This document shows positions 1 through 7,756 of a stretch of DNA of 64,000 nucleotides, piece by piece (position 1 is the stretch's first letter; each line of letters begins with the position of its first letter). Source of the stretch: Alphaproteobacteria bacterium (GTDB taxonomy: Bacteria > Pseudomonadota > Alphaproteobacteria > UBA7887). The notes beneath the pieces are model-generated. The model was not told the origin of the DNA and made no database searches. It was given only the letters and a program-made list of their open reading frames with translations. A program made the position numbers and the translations under genes. The DNA is taken from contig JASLYQ010000001.1 of NCBI GenBank assembly GCA_030739735.1, positions 95,633 through 159,632 on the forward strand, read 5' to 3'.

Positions 1-714
1 TACAATTACGGCCAGACCACTGCGCGCTGGGTGCGCAAGTTCGCGCAAGAGTCCGGTGGCGATGCCATCGCCACCGACTTCTTCCCGCTGGACGTGACCG
101 ATTTCGGTCCCACCATCCGCAAGATTCAGGCGGCCAAGCCCGATATCGTTGTCTCGGTGCTGGTCGGCGGCGCCCACATGTCGTTTTATCGACAATGGGC
201 GGCGGCCGGCATGAAGGGCGAGATTCCGCTCGCCTCGACCACCTTCGGCGTCGGCAATGAGCACCGCGTACTGTCGGAGAAGGAGAGCGACGGCATCATC
301 GCGTGCTATGGCTATTTCGAGGAGCTCAACACGCCCGCCAACCGCGACTTCCTGGGTCGCCTGCGGGCACGCTACGGCGACCAGACGCCGGCCGTCAACG
401 AGCTCGCCATGCGCTCCTATGACGCCTTCTTGCTGTGGGCGGAAGCAGTGCGCCGGGCGGGCACGGCCGATCGCATGGCAGTGATAGAGGTGCTGGAATC
501 GAACATCAGCATGACCGGCCCTAGCGGTACTGTGACCATCGATGCGCCAACCCATCATACCATTCAGGACGTCTATCTAGGCGAGGTCTCGGGCGGCGCC
601 TTCAAGGTGCTCGAGACCTATCGAGAGCAGCCACCAGCGGATACCGCTGCGGTCTGCGACCTGGTCGCCAATCCCGCCGACACCACGATGTACGACATCA
701 ACGTCGACCTGTAA
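1..714 (+). CDS. ABC transporter substrate-binding protein, amide/urea type (5' truncated)
   Basis: The frame is open from the first base, so the N-terminus and signal peptide lie outside the window. The visible 237 residues match the C-terminal lobe of periplasmic type-1 (Peripla_BP_5/6) binding proteins: a TDFGPTI..I..AKPDIV segment, FYRQWAAAG, an AMRSYDAFLLWAEAV helix and a GPSGTVTID..HHT tail. In the family this tail resembles UrtA/FmdD proteins, which capture urea or short amides, more than LivK. Two permeases and two ATPases follow directly (gap 3 bases), so it should deliver ligand to that importer. The exact ligand cannot be read from the sequence. Confidence 0.85.
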   Translation, partial: YNYGQTTARWVRKFAQESGGDAIATDFFPLDVTDFGPTIRKIQAAKPDIVVSVLVGGAHMSFYRQWAAAGMKGEIPLASTTFGVGNEHRVLSEKESDGIIACYGYFEELNTPANRDFLGRLRARYGDQTPAVNELAMRSYDAFLLWAEAVRRAGTADRMAVIEVLESNISMTGPSGTVTIDAPTHHTIQDVYLGEVSGGAFKVLETYREQPPADTAAVCDLVANPADTTMYDINVDL

Positions 715-717
715 TCC

Positions 718-1584
718 ATGGATCTGACCGCCGCGGTCTTCCTACAGGCGGCGAGCGCCGTCGCAGCGCTGGTGCTAATGAGCGCCGGGCTGGCGCTAAT
801 CTTCGGCATGATGCGTGTCATCAACCTCGCCCATGGTGAGTTTCTCATGCTCGGCGGGTACGCCACCATCCTCGCCTACGGCCAGGGACTAAACCTGTGG
901 CTCGCTGCGCTAGTGGTAGCGCCTCTGGTCGTCGGCGCCATCGGTTGCATCGTAGAGCGGCTGCTGATCCGCCATCTCTATGATCGCCGTACCGATACGC
1001 TGCTTGCCACCTGGGGCTTGAGCCTGTTCCTCATCGGCCTGGTTACGACACTGTTTGGCAACACCACACGCGGCGTTTCGGCACCGCTCGGCGCAATAGC
1101 CATCGGCAACTACAGCATGGCCGCCTACGAGCTAGCGCTGATCGGTTTCGCGGTGGCGGTCGTCGCTCTGCTCTATCTCGGCCTAGCGCGCACGCGCGCG
1201 GGCTTGGTGGCGCGCGCGACCATGCAGAACCCGGATATGGCTGAAGCCTTGGGCACGGACCGCAGCCGCGTCTACGCAGTGACCTTCACCGTCGGGGCCG
1301 CGCTCAGCGGTCTTGCCGGCGGGTTGCTAGCGCCGCTCTCTGGCGTGGTACCAACCATCGGTGCCGCCTATATGGCCAAGGCCTTCATCACGGTGATCGC
1401 CGGTGGCGCAGCGGCGGTTGGCGGCACCGTCGCCGCCTCGGGCCTGCTTGGCAGCATCAACAGCGCGGCGAGTTTCTTCGTCAATCCGGTGATCGGCGAA
1501 GTGGCACTACTACTGTCAGCGATCGTGCTATTGCGGCTCTTGCCGGAAGGAATTAGCGGGCATTTCTTCCGCACCGGTGTCTGA
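718..1584 (+). CDS. Branched-chain/amide ABC transporter permease, LivH/UrtB type
   Basis: A 288-residue, highly hydrophobic protein of LivH length with about eight membrane segments. The N-terminus (GLALIFGMMRVINLAHGEFLM) is the hallmark of the family, and the cytoplasmic loop near residues 160-190 (RATMQNPDMAEALG) matches the ATPase-contact region. It forms half of the inner-membrane channel for the substrate delivered by the upstream binding protein. Its stop TGA overlaps the ATG of the next permease by one base, indicating coupled translation. The choice between urea, amide and branched-chain amino acids is inference. Confidence 0.9.
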   Translation: MDLTAAVFLQAASAVAALVLMSAGLALIFGMMRVINLAHGEFLMLGGYATILAYGQGLNLWLAALVVAPLVVGAIGCIVERLLIRHLYDRRTDTLLATWGLSLFLIGLVTTLFGNTTRGVSAPLGAIAIGNYSMAAYELALIGFAVAVVALLYLGLARTRAGLVARATMQNPDMAEALGTDRSRVYAVTFTVGAALSGLAGGLLAPLSGVVPTIGAAYMAKAFITVIAGGAAAVGGTVAASGLLGSINSAASFFVNPVIGEVALLLSAIVLLRLLPEGISGHFFRTGV

Positions 1585-2591
1585 TGCGAGATTGGCTCGG
1601 GCATGGCATCGTGGTCGCCGTAGGCATCGCGCTGCTGGTGCTGCTGCCGGCCCAGGCGCAGCTATATACGATCATCAACGCCACTATCTGGACGGCAATG
1701 GCGACCCTTGCGCTCAGCCTCGGCCTGGTCTGGGGCTATGGTGGTATTCTCTGCCTCGGCCAAACCGCGTTTTTCGGTCTCGGCGGTTACGCCTATGCGG
1801 TAGCGGCTATCAATCTCGGTAACAGTACCTGGGCCGTGCCGCTGGCCATCGCCACGCCCGCTGTCTTCGCCGCAGCACTCGGCTATTTTCTCTTCTACGG
1901 CCGCCTCGGCGATGTTTATCTCGGGATCGTCACGCTCACCGTCTCACTAATTCTGTTCAAGCTTACTAACAGCACATCAGGGCCAGAATACACCATCGGT
2001 AGCGCCCGGCTCGGCGGCGCTAACGGGATGCCGAAGACGCCTTTTCTCAACGCCCCGTTTGATCCTGCGGTACTGCTGTCTCCGGATACTATCTTTCGCG
2101 TCGTCCTTGGCGCATTGCTGCTCTGCTATCTATTTTGTTTGTGGCTTCTACACTCACGGTTTGGCCACGTGACCCTAGCAATACGCGAGAACCAGCAACG
2201 CGTCGAACTGCTCGGCTATGACGCGCGTCGGCACAAGCTTCTGCTGTTCGTCATCGGTGGTGCCATCGCCGGGGTTGCAGGAATCGGCTTCGCCAACTCA
2301 GCCTTCATTAGTCCAGCGCTCTTCAGTTTGGCAACTACGGCGCAGGTCATCATCTGGGTCATCGTCGGCGGCCTCGGAACCCTGTTTGGTCCCATCCTCG
2401 GCGCCGTCGTCGTGCAGGCGTTGATGTCCTGGCTCGGCACTCTAGCGCAGGTGCACCCGGCATTGTCGCGGCTCGATCCGAACTTGGTCCTGGGGGCGGC
2501 ACTGATCCTCTTCGTGCTACTGTTGCCACGCGGCCTCTGGCCCGCCGTGACGAGCCTGGCGGGACGTCTCAGACGGGGTCCAGGGCGATGA
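1584..2591 (+). CDS. Branched-chain/amide ABC transporter permease, LivM/UrtC type
   Basis: A 335-residue membrane protein. The segment GLVWGYGGILCLGQTAFFGLGGYAYA (about residues 48-73) is the conserved LivM signature, and IRENQQRVELLGYD near residue 200 is the cytoplasmic coupling loop. It pairs with the preceding LivH-type protein to form the import channel. It starts within the previous stop (TGATG) and its own stop overlaps the next ATG (ATGA), so the three genes are translated as a unit. Confidence 0.9.
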   Translation: MRDWLGHGIVVAVGIALLVLLPAQAQLYTIINATIWTAMATLALSLGLVWGYGGILCLGQTAFFGLGGYAYAVAAINLGNSTWAVPLAIATPAVFAAALGYFLFYGRLGDVYLGIVTLTVSLILFKLTNSTSGPEYTIGSARLGGANGMPKTPFLNAPFDPAVLLSPDTIFRVVLGALLLCYLFCLWLLHSRFGHVTLAIRENQQRVELLGYDARRHKLLLFVIGGAIAGVAGIGFANSAFISPALFSLATTAQVIIWVIVGGLGTLFGPILGAVVVQALMSWLGTLAQVHPALSRLDPNLVLGAALILFVLLLPRGLWPAVTSLAGRLRRGPGR

Positions 2592-3316
2592 GCGGAGACG
2601 CAGTGCTCGTGGTCAAGGACTTGAGCAAACACTTTGGCGGCGTGGCGGCACTCGATGGCTTGGCCTTCACGCTTCGGGCCAACGAGCTGCGCTGCCTGAT
2701 CGGCCCCAACGGCGCCGGTAAGAGCACGTTCTTCAAATGCCTGACCGGGCAGCTCACACCCGATGCCGGCAGTATCCGTTTCGCTGGTCGCGAGATCGCG
2801 GGCAGCGGCACGATCGCCATCGCCCGCGCCGGCGTCGGCCTGAAGATGCAGGTGCCGTCGGTGTTCGATGGACTGACTGTCCGCGACTCCCTTTGCGTGG
2901 CAGGGCAGCGCCGCCTGCGAGGCAGAGCGCTGGATGGCGCGATAGCAGAGGCTCTGGCACGCCTCGATATCGGCGATCTGGCACAGCGCCTAGTCGGCAC
3001 GTTGGCCCACGGGCAGCGGCAACTCGTGGAATTGGCGATGGTGTTGATGCAAGAGCCGGCATTGGTGCTGCTCGACGAGCCCACCGCGGGAATGGACGAA
3101 ACGGAAATCGAACGTGTCGCGGCGTTGCTGCACGAGCTGGCCCAAGCGCATGCCCTAGTCGTGGTCGAACACGATATGCGTTTTGTAGCCAATATCGCCG
3201 GAGTGGTCACTGTCATGCATCACGGCCGCCTGCTGGCCGAGGGCCCAGCCGATTCGGTTCTGGCCGACGCGCGGGTGCGCGACGCCTATCTGGGCAATAG
3301 CCATGCTGACGGTTGA
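2588..3316 (+). CDS. ABC transporter ATP-binding protein, LivG/UrtD type
   Basis: A 242-residue ATPase. The Walker A motif GPNGAGKST is at residues 39-47, Walker B VLLDEP at 160-165, and VVEHDM forms the switch-histidine region. The signature motif is LAHGQ (139-143) instead of LSGGQ, a variant I know from the UrtD branch, as is KMQVPSVFDGLTV near residue 86. It powers import through the two permeases upstream. It overlaps the following ATPase gene by 14 bases; because that partner is broken, this complex may now work as a homodimer, recruit another ATPase, or be dead. Confidence 0.88.
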   Translation: MSGDAVLVVKDLSKHFGGVAALDGLAFTLRANELRCLIGPNGAGKSTFFKCLTGQLTPDAGSIRFAGREIAGSGTIAIARAGVGLKMQVPSVFDGLTVRDSLCVAGQRRLRGRALDGAIAEALARLDIGDLAQRLVGTLAHGQRQLVELAMVLMQEPALVLLDEPTAGMDETEIERVAALLHELAQAHALVVVEHDMRFVANIAGVVTVMHHGRLLAEGPADSVLADARVRDAYLGNSHADG

Positions 3317-3931
3317 CGGTCTGGGCACGGCCTATGGCCGTATCCCCGTGCTACGCGGGGTCAACCTCGCTCTGGCACCCGGTGAGCACCTGGCGGTGGC
3401 CGGTGCAAACGGCAGCGGCAAGACGACCCTGGTGAAGACGCTGATGGGCCTGCTACCGGCAAGCGCCGGGACGATCCTGTTCGACGGAGAGGACATCACG
3501 CGATGGCCCGCACAACGGCGCCGGCATCGCCTATGTGCCCCAAGGCCGCGACCTGTTCCCCGCCCTCAGCGTACGCGATAATCTGCGCATGGGTTGCCGC
3601 TCGGGAAGCGAGGGGGATGCGGCCATCGACCGGGTGATCGCGTTATTCCCCATGATCGGCGACTTGCTGGGTCGCGCCAGCGGCACGCTCAGCAGCGACG
3701 AGCAGCAGATCGTCGCGACTGCCCGCGCGATTTGCGCCACCCCGCGGCTGTTGTTACTCGACGAGCCGTCCGAGGGTGTACAGCCCTCGATGGTGGCAGA
3801 ACCTAACATTCGCTGCCGAGGTAGCCGAAAGCGCGCTTGTCATGCACCGCGGCAGTATCAAACGCGCGCTCCCCTCGCGTGCCCTTGCCAAGCCCGGCAT
3901 GTTGCGCGCGTTGCTCGGCGGCAAAGCCTGA
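3303..3931 (+). pseudogene. Broken ABC transporter ATPase, LivF/UrtE type
   Basis: Three reading frames are needed to read this gene. Frame 3 gives the N-terminus with Walker A GANGSGKTT and ITRWPAQRR. Near 3515-3525 the homology moves to frame 1 (YVPQGRDLFPALSVRDNL, then Walker B LLLLDEPSEGVQPS). Near 3802 it jumps to frame 2 (NLTFAAEVAESALVMHRG) and stops at TGA 3929-3931. The last jump removes the roughly 30 residues that normally lie between the D-loop and the switch histidine, so it is an internal deletion as well as a frameshift. The ABC signature is also degraded (LSSDEQQ for LSGGEQQ). No functional product is expected. Confidence 0.9.
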
Positions 3932-3985
3932 GTGCCACACACCAGACTTTTCATAAGCGGATGGATGTAGTATGGTGTTAATCGT

Positions 3986-4039
3986 ATAACCCCAAGATAT
4001 TGGGGTTATCCACAAAAACTATCCACAGGCTGTGGATTA
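3986..4039. other. Cluster of DnaA-box-like 9-mers with inverted repeats
   Basis: TTATCCACA at 4006-4014 is an exact match to the high-affinity DnaA box. CTATCCACA follows at 4019-4027, and TGTGGATTA at 4031-4039 is the inverted box TAATCCACA. A weaker TTGTCCACA lies at 4160-4168. A perfect 10-bp inverted repeat (ATAACCCCAA, 4-base loop, TTGGGGTTAT, 3986-4009) overlaps the first box. The cluster is in a non-coding gap between two pseudogenes. It could be an origin-like or DnaA-titrating site; no AT-rich unwinding element is obvious and no dnaA, parAB or hemE is in view. Confidence 0.45.
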
Positions 4040-4205
4040 GGGTGTGTCTTCTCGGAGAAACAGGCCACCGAATAGATGCGCGCCGTAACCTAAAGCACCT
4101 GGGAAGAGGTGTGTCGACTAGCCGCGACATCCGCTTCCTCCCGGCGGATGCCGCGGCCTTTGTCCACACTTCGCAAAAGCTTGCACGCGATAGCTGTTTT
4201 GCAGC

Positions 4206-4328
4206 ATGCAGCCTCTCGACGGTATCAAGGCTCTCGAATTTGGCGGCACCATCCTTGTGACGCTGCTCGCCCTGGTCTTGGCCGAGGCCGGTGCCGATAA
4301 GGTCAACGTTGAGCCCCGACTGCTTTAA
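4206..4328 (+). pseudogene. N-terminal remnant of a class III (CaiB/BaiF) CoA-transferase
   Basis: A 40-codon open stretch begins MQPLDGIKALEF and continues with LAEAGADKVNVEP before a TAA at 4326-4328. This is the first-strand, helix and VIKVEPP pattern that opens formyl-CoA transferase family proteins; compare LHGFRVLDLT..ADQGADVIKIEPP in the intact homologue at 24535-25764. The remaining 350 or so residues are absent. It is a leftover of a gene that once followed the transporter operon. The large loss is seen; the original function is unknown. Confidence 0.6.
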
Positions 4329-4390
4329 CATTAGGAAAATTTTAGGCATCATGGCTAATGGAGCGGTACATAGCGATAAAGGACAATCCT

Positions 4391-4591
4391 ATGAAACTCG
4401 CCATTTCAGCCATTCTTGTGACCGTCATTCTAGCTGCGAGCTCGGCAACTGCCGATGCGAAGACGCCATCCGGGCCGCAGGCAGTGACGCCGACCATTAA
4501 CCGGGTAGTAGCCGGTCAGGTCAGCGAACAAATTGCCGACGCGTTGGCTCAGGGGCAGGAAAACAGGCGCGGTGGGGCAGACCCGATATAG
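4391..4591 (+). CDS. Small putative secreted protein, possibly a truncated relative of the next outer-membrane protein
   Basis: A 66-residue ORF from ATG 4391; the upstream in-frame ATG at 4358 would add residues before the signal. It begins with a lysine and a hydrophobic run (KLAISAILVTVILAASSATA), a typical signal peptide ending near residue 22. The mature part (VTPTINRVVAGQVSEQIADALAQ) resembles the region just after the signal peptide of the barrel protein at 4970 (VVRTATAQITGMISSRVSSLL). It may be a stand-alone exported peptide or the surviving head of a duplicated barrel gene. Function unknown. Confidence 0.45.
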   Translation: MKLAISAILVTVILAASSATADAKTPSGPQAVTPTINRVVAGQVSEQIADALAQGQENRRGGADPI

Positions 4592-4969
4592 CGGACGATC
4601 TTAAGCGCGATTAACAGTCATTCTTATATAAACTGCGCCGACCTTGGTTCTGTGGGAGAATATCAGGTGCCGGGCGCCGCCCAGGTGCTCGCACCAAAGC
4701 CGCCGCTTTACTGTTATCGGTGTGTTACCAGACCCTGTGGTAATTCTGCAACAAAGAGTGCGATAAGCTCGCATAATCGGCCCTAAGACAGGGAAATCTT
4801 TGACGAATTTACACGCGTGCGGTAGCACCGATTTAAGAGGTAGTAGGCGCGCTTTGTATAGATGTTTGTGGCGGGTTACGTTGTGCGGAATTGCCCAGAA
4901 GCTCCCGCGATGCGCGTGTACTGGAATGGTAAGTTTTGAAGGTACTCAAGGGAACGAGGGCCCAGTCAA
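4592..4969. other. Non-coding gap upstream of the outer-membrane protein
   Basis: No convincing ORF. It contains a perfect 6-bp inverted repeat, TTACCA-7-TGGTAA (4725-4743), which could be an operator. A TTGACG hexamer at about 4800 is followed 17 bases later by a poor -10 (TAGCAC). GAGGG shortly before the ATG at 4970 may serve as the ribosome-binding site. If the small protein at 4391 is a truncated barrel gene, this stretch would be its decayed remainder, but I could not align it. Confidence 0.3.
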
Positions 4970-6031
4970 ATGAAACGGATTATCCCGGTTCTAGCTATGG
5001 CGATGGCTGCGTTGTTCACCCCGCCCACCCTAGCAGCGCAAACCAGTAACCCGACAAACACGACGGAGCAGGCTTCAAGCACGGCCACCGCCTCAGCCGT
5101 TGTGCGGACCGCGACCGCCCAGATCACGGGTATGATCTCTTCGCGCGTATCCAGTCTCTTGGCTCCCACCGCCGTAGCTGATCAAGGCGGCAACGTAGAC
5201 ATGGCTGTGGCGCTGTACGACGAGATGACCCTCGGTACCGGCATTTCAGCCGGCGGCGGCGATGGCCGTATGGGTGTATGGCCGTCCGGCAGCTGGACGG
5301 ATGTCGAAGACGACCTGTCGTCGACCGCCTATAACGGCGACGTCTACAACGCGATGACCGGTACCGACTACCAGTTCAACTGCTGCTTAACCGCCGGCCT
5401 GGCACTCGGCTATGAATCGAGTGATATCAACACCACGTTTAACACAGGTAGTGTGGAGTCTTCAGGCTGGACCATTGCGCCCTATGCCGGCTATGTGCTC
5501 AGCCGCTACTTCACCGTGGACGTCAGTGCCGGCTACAGCATTGTCGACTACGATACGACGCGCGTCAGAAACGCCCTGACAATAACCGGTGACTTCGATT
5601 CCGACCGGTGGTTCGCATCAGGCGCAATCAACGGCTATTACAGCGTCAACAAGATCCTGTTGAATGGCCGTGCCGGGTACTCCTACGCGAAGGAAAGCCA
5701 GGACGGATTTAACGAGTCCAACGGCGTCATCAACGCCTCCCGCGACGTGAAAGTTAGCACGCTGCGCGTCGGCGGTACCGCTGCTTACGGTCTCGGCAAA
5801 GCGCAGCCCTACGTCACCGCTACCGGTGTCTATGACGTGCAACAAACCAAGGTTACGGTGGGTGACGGTCAAGCCGCACCATCTAATGACAAATCCGGCG
5901 TCGACATCGGTGGTGGCGTGCGCATCTCACTCAGCGATCGCGTGACGGGCGGTATTGAAGGAACCACGCATTTGGCGCGCGACAACTTCGAGTCCACTAC
6001 TGTCTCGGGCAACTTGCGCATCAAATTCTGA
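4970..6031 (+). CDS. Outer-membrane beta-barrel protein (autotransporter-barrel-like)
   Basis: A 353-residue exported protein. A signal peptide (about residues 1-23, ending TLAAQ) is followed by a Ser/Thr/Ala-rich linker, then from about residue 95 alternating polar/hydrophobic strands rich in Gly, Tyr and Asn (GWTIAPYAGYVLSRYFTVDVSAGYSIVDYD, kept in short repeats of this style). The last residue is Phe (NLRIKF), the C-terminal signal for BAM insertion. Such single-barrel proteins are common in alphaproteobacteria; no passenger domain is present. A likely surface or porin-like role is inference. A lipoprotein gene follows after 7 bases. Confidence 0.75.
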   Translation: MKRIIPVLAMAMAALFTPPTLAAQTSNPTNTTEQASSTATASAVVRTATAQITGMISSRVSSLLAPTAVADQGGNVDMAVALYDEMTLGTGISAGGGDGRMGVWPSGSWTDVEDDLSSTAYNGDVYNAMTGTDYQFNCCLTAGLALGYESSDINTTFNTGSVESSGWTIAPYAGYVLSRYFTVDVSAGYSIVDYDTTRVRNALTITGDFDSDRWFASGAINGYYSVNKILLNGRAGYSYAKESQDGFNESNGVINASRDVKVSTLRVGGTAAYGLGKAQPYVTATGVYDVQQTKVTVGDGQAAPSNDKSGVDIGGGVRISLSDRVTGGIEGTTHLARDNFESTTVSGNLRIKF

Positions 6032-6038
6032 TCTGCAG

Positions 6039-6911
6039 GTGACATCCTCGTTTCGATGCGGAGTCCGGCGCCAGCGCCGGGCCCTATTTCTATTGGCGCT
6101 GACGGCCTTGCTCGGGGCCTGTACCTCACCGGCAACACTGTTCGAAGACGGGCACTCGCGCGCGCTTAGACTGGCCGGCAATGCCGGTTTCGACACAGTA
6201 CGGGTGCCCGCGGGTGCATTTACCTTGTACAGCGCCTTCAAGGGGAGCCGCGGCGGCAGCGATCGCCTGGTGGTCTATATCGAGGGCGACGGCCAGGCCT
6301 GGACTAACCGCTTCACTCTGTCACCCGACCCGACACCCTGGAATCCGACTGGGCTGCAACTGGCGATCCGCGACGCGCGGCCCCTGGTGGTCTATCTCGC
6401 TCGGCCTTGCCAATACGCCGCACGCCAGGATCCGGCACTATGCCATCCGCGCTACTGGGCGTCACGGCGATTCGCGCCAGAGGTGATCGAGGCAACCAGT
6501 GCCGCAGTGGAGCATTATCGGACATTGCTCGGCGCCAGCGAAGTCGAACTGATCGGCTATTCCGGCGGTGGCGCCATTGCCGCCCTGGTTGCCGCAACAC
6601 GCAACGATGTCGTGGCCCTGACCACGGTGGTCGCCCCACTCGATCACATGGTCTGGACATCGCACCACGACATCTCTGCCATGCCCGGTTCACGGAACCC
6701 TGCCGACGTAGTGGCCGCTTTGGCCGACACACCGCAAATCCACTTGGTCGGTGGCGACGACGACATCGTGCCGGCACTCGTCGCTCGCGCCTATCTTTCG
6801 CGCCTGCCAAACAACAGCCCGGCCCGTCTGGTCGTGGTCCACGGCTTCGATCACACATGCTGCTGGCAGCGTGACTGGAAGCAGCTGCAGACCCGCTATC
6901 GCCTGCCGTAA
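6039..6911 (+). CDS. Putative lipoprotein with alpha/beta-hydrolase fold
   Basis: A GTG at 6039 gives an arginine-rich N-terminus, a hydrophobic stretch and a lipobox LLGAC with Cys at residue 28, so the protein should be lipidated and membrane anchored. GYSGG (Ser about residue 175) is the nucleophile elbow, VGGDDDIVP supplies the likely acid, and HGFDHTCCW the histidine. About 290 residues is normal for small esterase-like hydrolases. The starting ATG upstream at 5955 lies inside the barrel gene and would bury the lipobox, so GTG is preferred. Substrate unknown. Confidence 0.7.
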   Translation: MTSSFRCGVRRQRRALFLLALTALLGACTSPATLFEDGHSRALRLAGNAGFDTVRVPAGAFTLYSAFKGSRGGSDRLVVYIEGDGQAWTNRFTLSPDPTPWNPTGLQLAIRDARPLVVYLARPCQYAARQDPALCHPRYWASRRFAPEVIEATSAAVEHYRTLLGASEVELIGYSGGGAIAALVAATRNDVVALTTVVAPLDHMVWTSHHDISAMPGSRNPADVVAALADTPQIHLVGGDDDIVPALVARAYLSRLPNNSPARLVVVHGFDHTCCWQRDWKQLQTRYRLP

Positions 6912-7138
6912 TAGTTCCGTTGCCGACACGGCGCGAGGCGGCTTGGGCAGCGTTGGCCACGGCTCTGACGGCCGCCTATAGCGGTGCCTTCACGCCTAGG
7001 CGTTGGCTGTCGGAGCAATGAACGCCGCCCGCCTTGAAGATGTTGCCACCGACACTTGCGCTGCTTCTGTTCGCCATCGTGATCATCCGCGCAACGCCAC
7101 ACCTTCGCATTTCTGCAGGCACCACCAGCGCCTAGCTC

Positions 7139-7699
7139 GTGGCCGCGGCGACTTTGGCGCTGGCAGGGCTGCTATTCGCCGACCCGGCGTTCCCTGCCAA
7201 GCGGGTGCATGTCTTCCAGTACGCCCTGCTAGCCCTGGTGGTGCGCCGCGGGCTCGCCAGCCGCCTTGATGGCGTGCCGCTGATGGCAATGTCGGCGTTG
7301 GTCGCGGCTCTGCTTGGGGTGCATGATGAACTTATCCAGGGTCTCAGGCCCGAGCGTTATTTCAGCCTCACCGACATTCTGGTCAATACTGTATCGGCCT
7401 CCGCCGGCGGCTGCCTGGGCACAGCCCTCTGGGGCCCGGGCAACAGAGATGACCCGCCATCCCCTCGCGCCTGGCTGGCCGTCGGTTTGGCGCTGGCAGT
7501 CCTGCTTTCCGGCCTCACCTACGCGCCCGCCGCGGCATTACCAGTGTGGGCTTGGCTGCCAGCACCGCTCTGCCTTACCTCTTGGCTGCTGTCGGTGCCA
7601 GCAGGGCATCGTTGGCCTGGCGCCTTGCCGGTGTGGCTTGCCTGCGGCGCGCTTGTTGAGCCGGCCATTGCAAACCTGGCTGACCTGCCTTTCGCCTAG
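7139..7699 (+). CDS. VanZ-like membrane protein, possibly truncated by an amber codon
   Basis: The segment RVHVFQYALLALVVRRG followed by HDELIQGLRPERYFSLTDILVNTVSASAGG is the VanZ-like pattern (helix, Glu-x-x-Gln, Asp-x-x-x-Asn, Gly helix). Four or more membrane segments fit in 186 residues. The GTG at 7139 comes two codons after an in-frame TAG (7133-7135). The same frame is open upstream from an ATG at 7040 with a good hydrophobic helix (LALLLFAIVII), so the true gene may be 7040-7699 with a nonsense codon. The function of chromosomal VanZ-like proteins is poorly known. Its stop codon lies in the palindrome at 7697. Confidence 0.55.
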   Translation: MAAATLALAGLLFADPAFPAKRVHVFQYALLALVVRRGLASRLDGVPLMAMSALVAALLGVHDELIQGLRPERYFSLTDILVNTVSASAGGCLGTALWGPGNRDDPPSPRAWLAVGLALAVLLSGLTYAPAAALPVWAWLPAPLCLTSWLLSVPAGHRWPGALPVWLACGALVEPAIANLADLPFA

Positions 7700-7756
7700 A
7701 GCACTTTATCTACCATATGCGGTTAAATGACCGCATATGGTAGATAAAGTGCTCTA
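7697..7756. repeat. 60-bp near-perfect palindrome between convergent genes
   Basis: Arms 7697-7723 and 7730-7756 are 27 bp and exactly complementary, with a 6-base loop (TAAATG). Each end is TAG/CTA, which supplies the stop codon of the plus-strand VanZ-like gene and of the minus-strand gene ending at 7754. There is no U-tract, so it is not a classical intrinsic terminator in either direction, though so strong a hairpin would stall or terminate convergent transcription and stabilise 3' ends. A small palindromic mobile repeat is the alternative. No second copy was noticed in the window. Confidence 0.85.
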
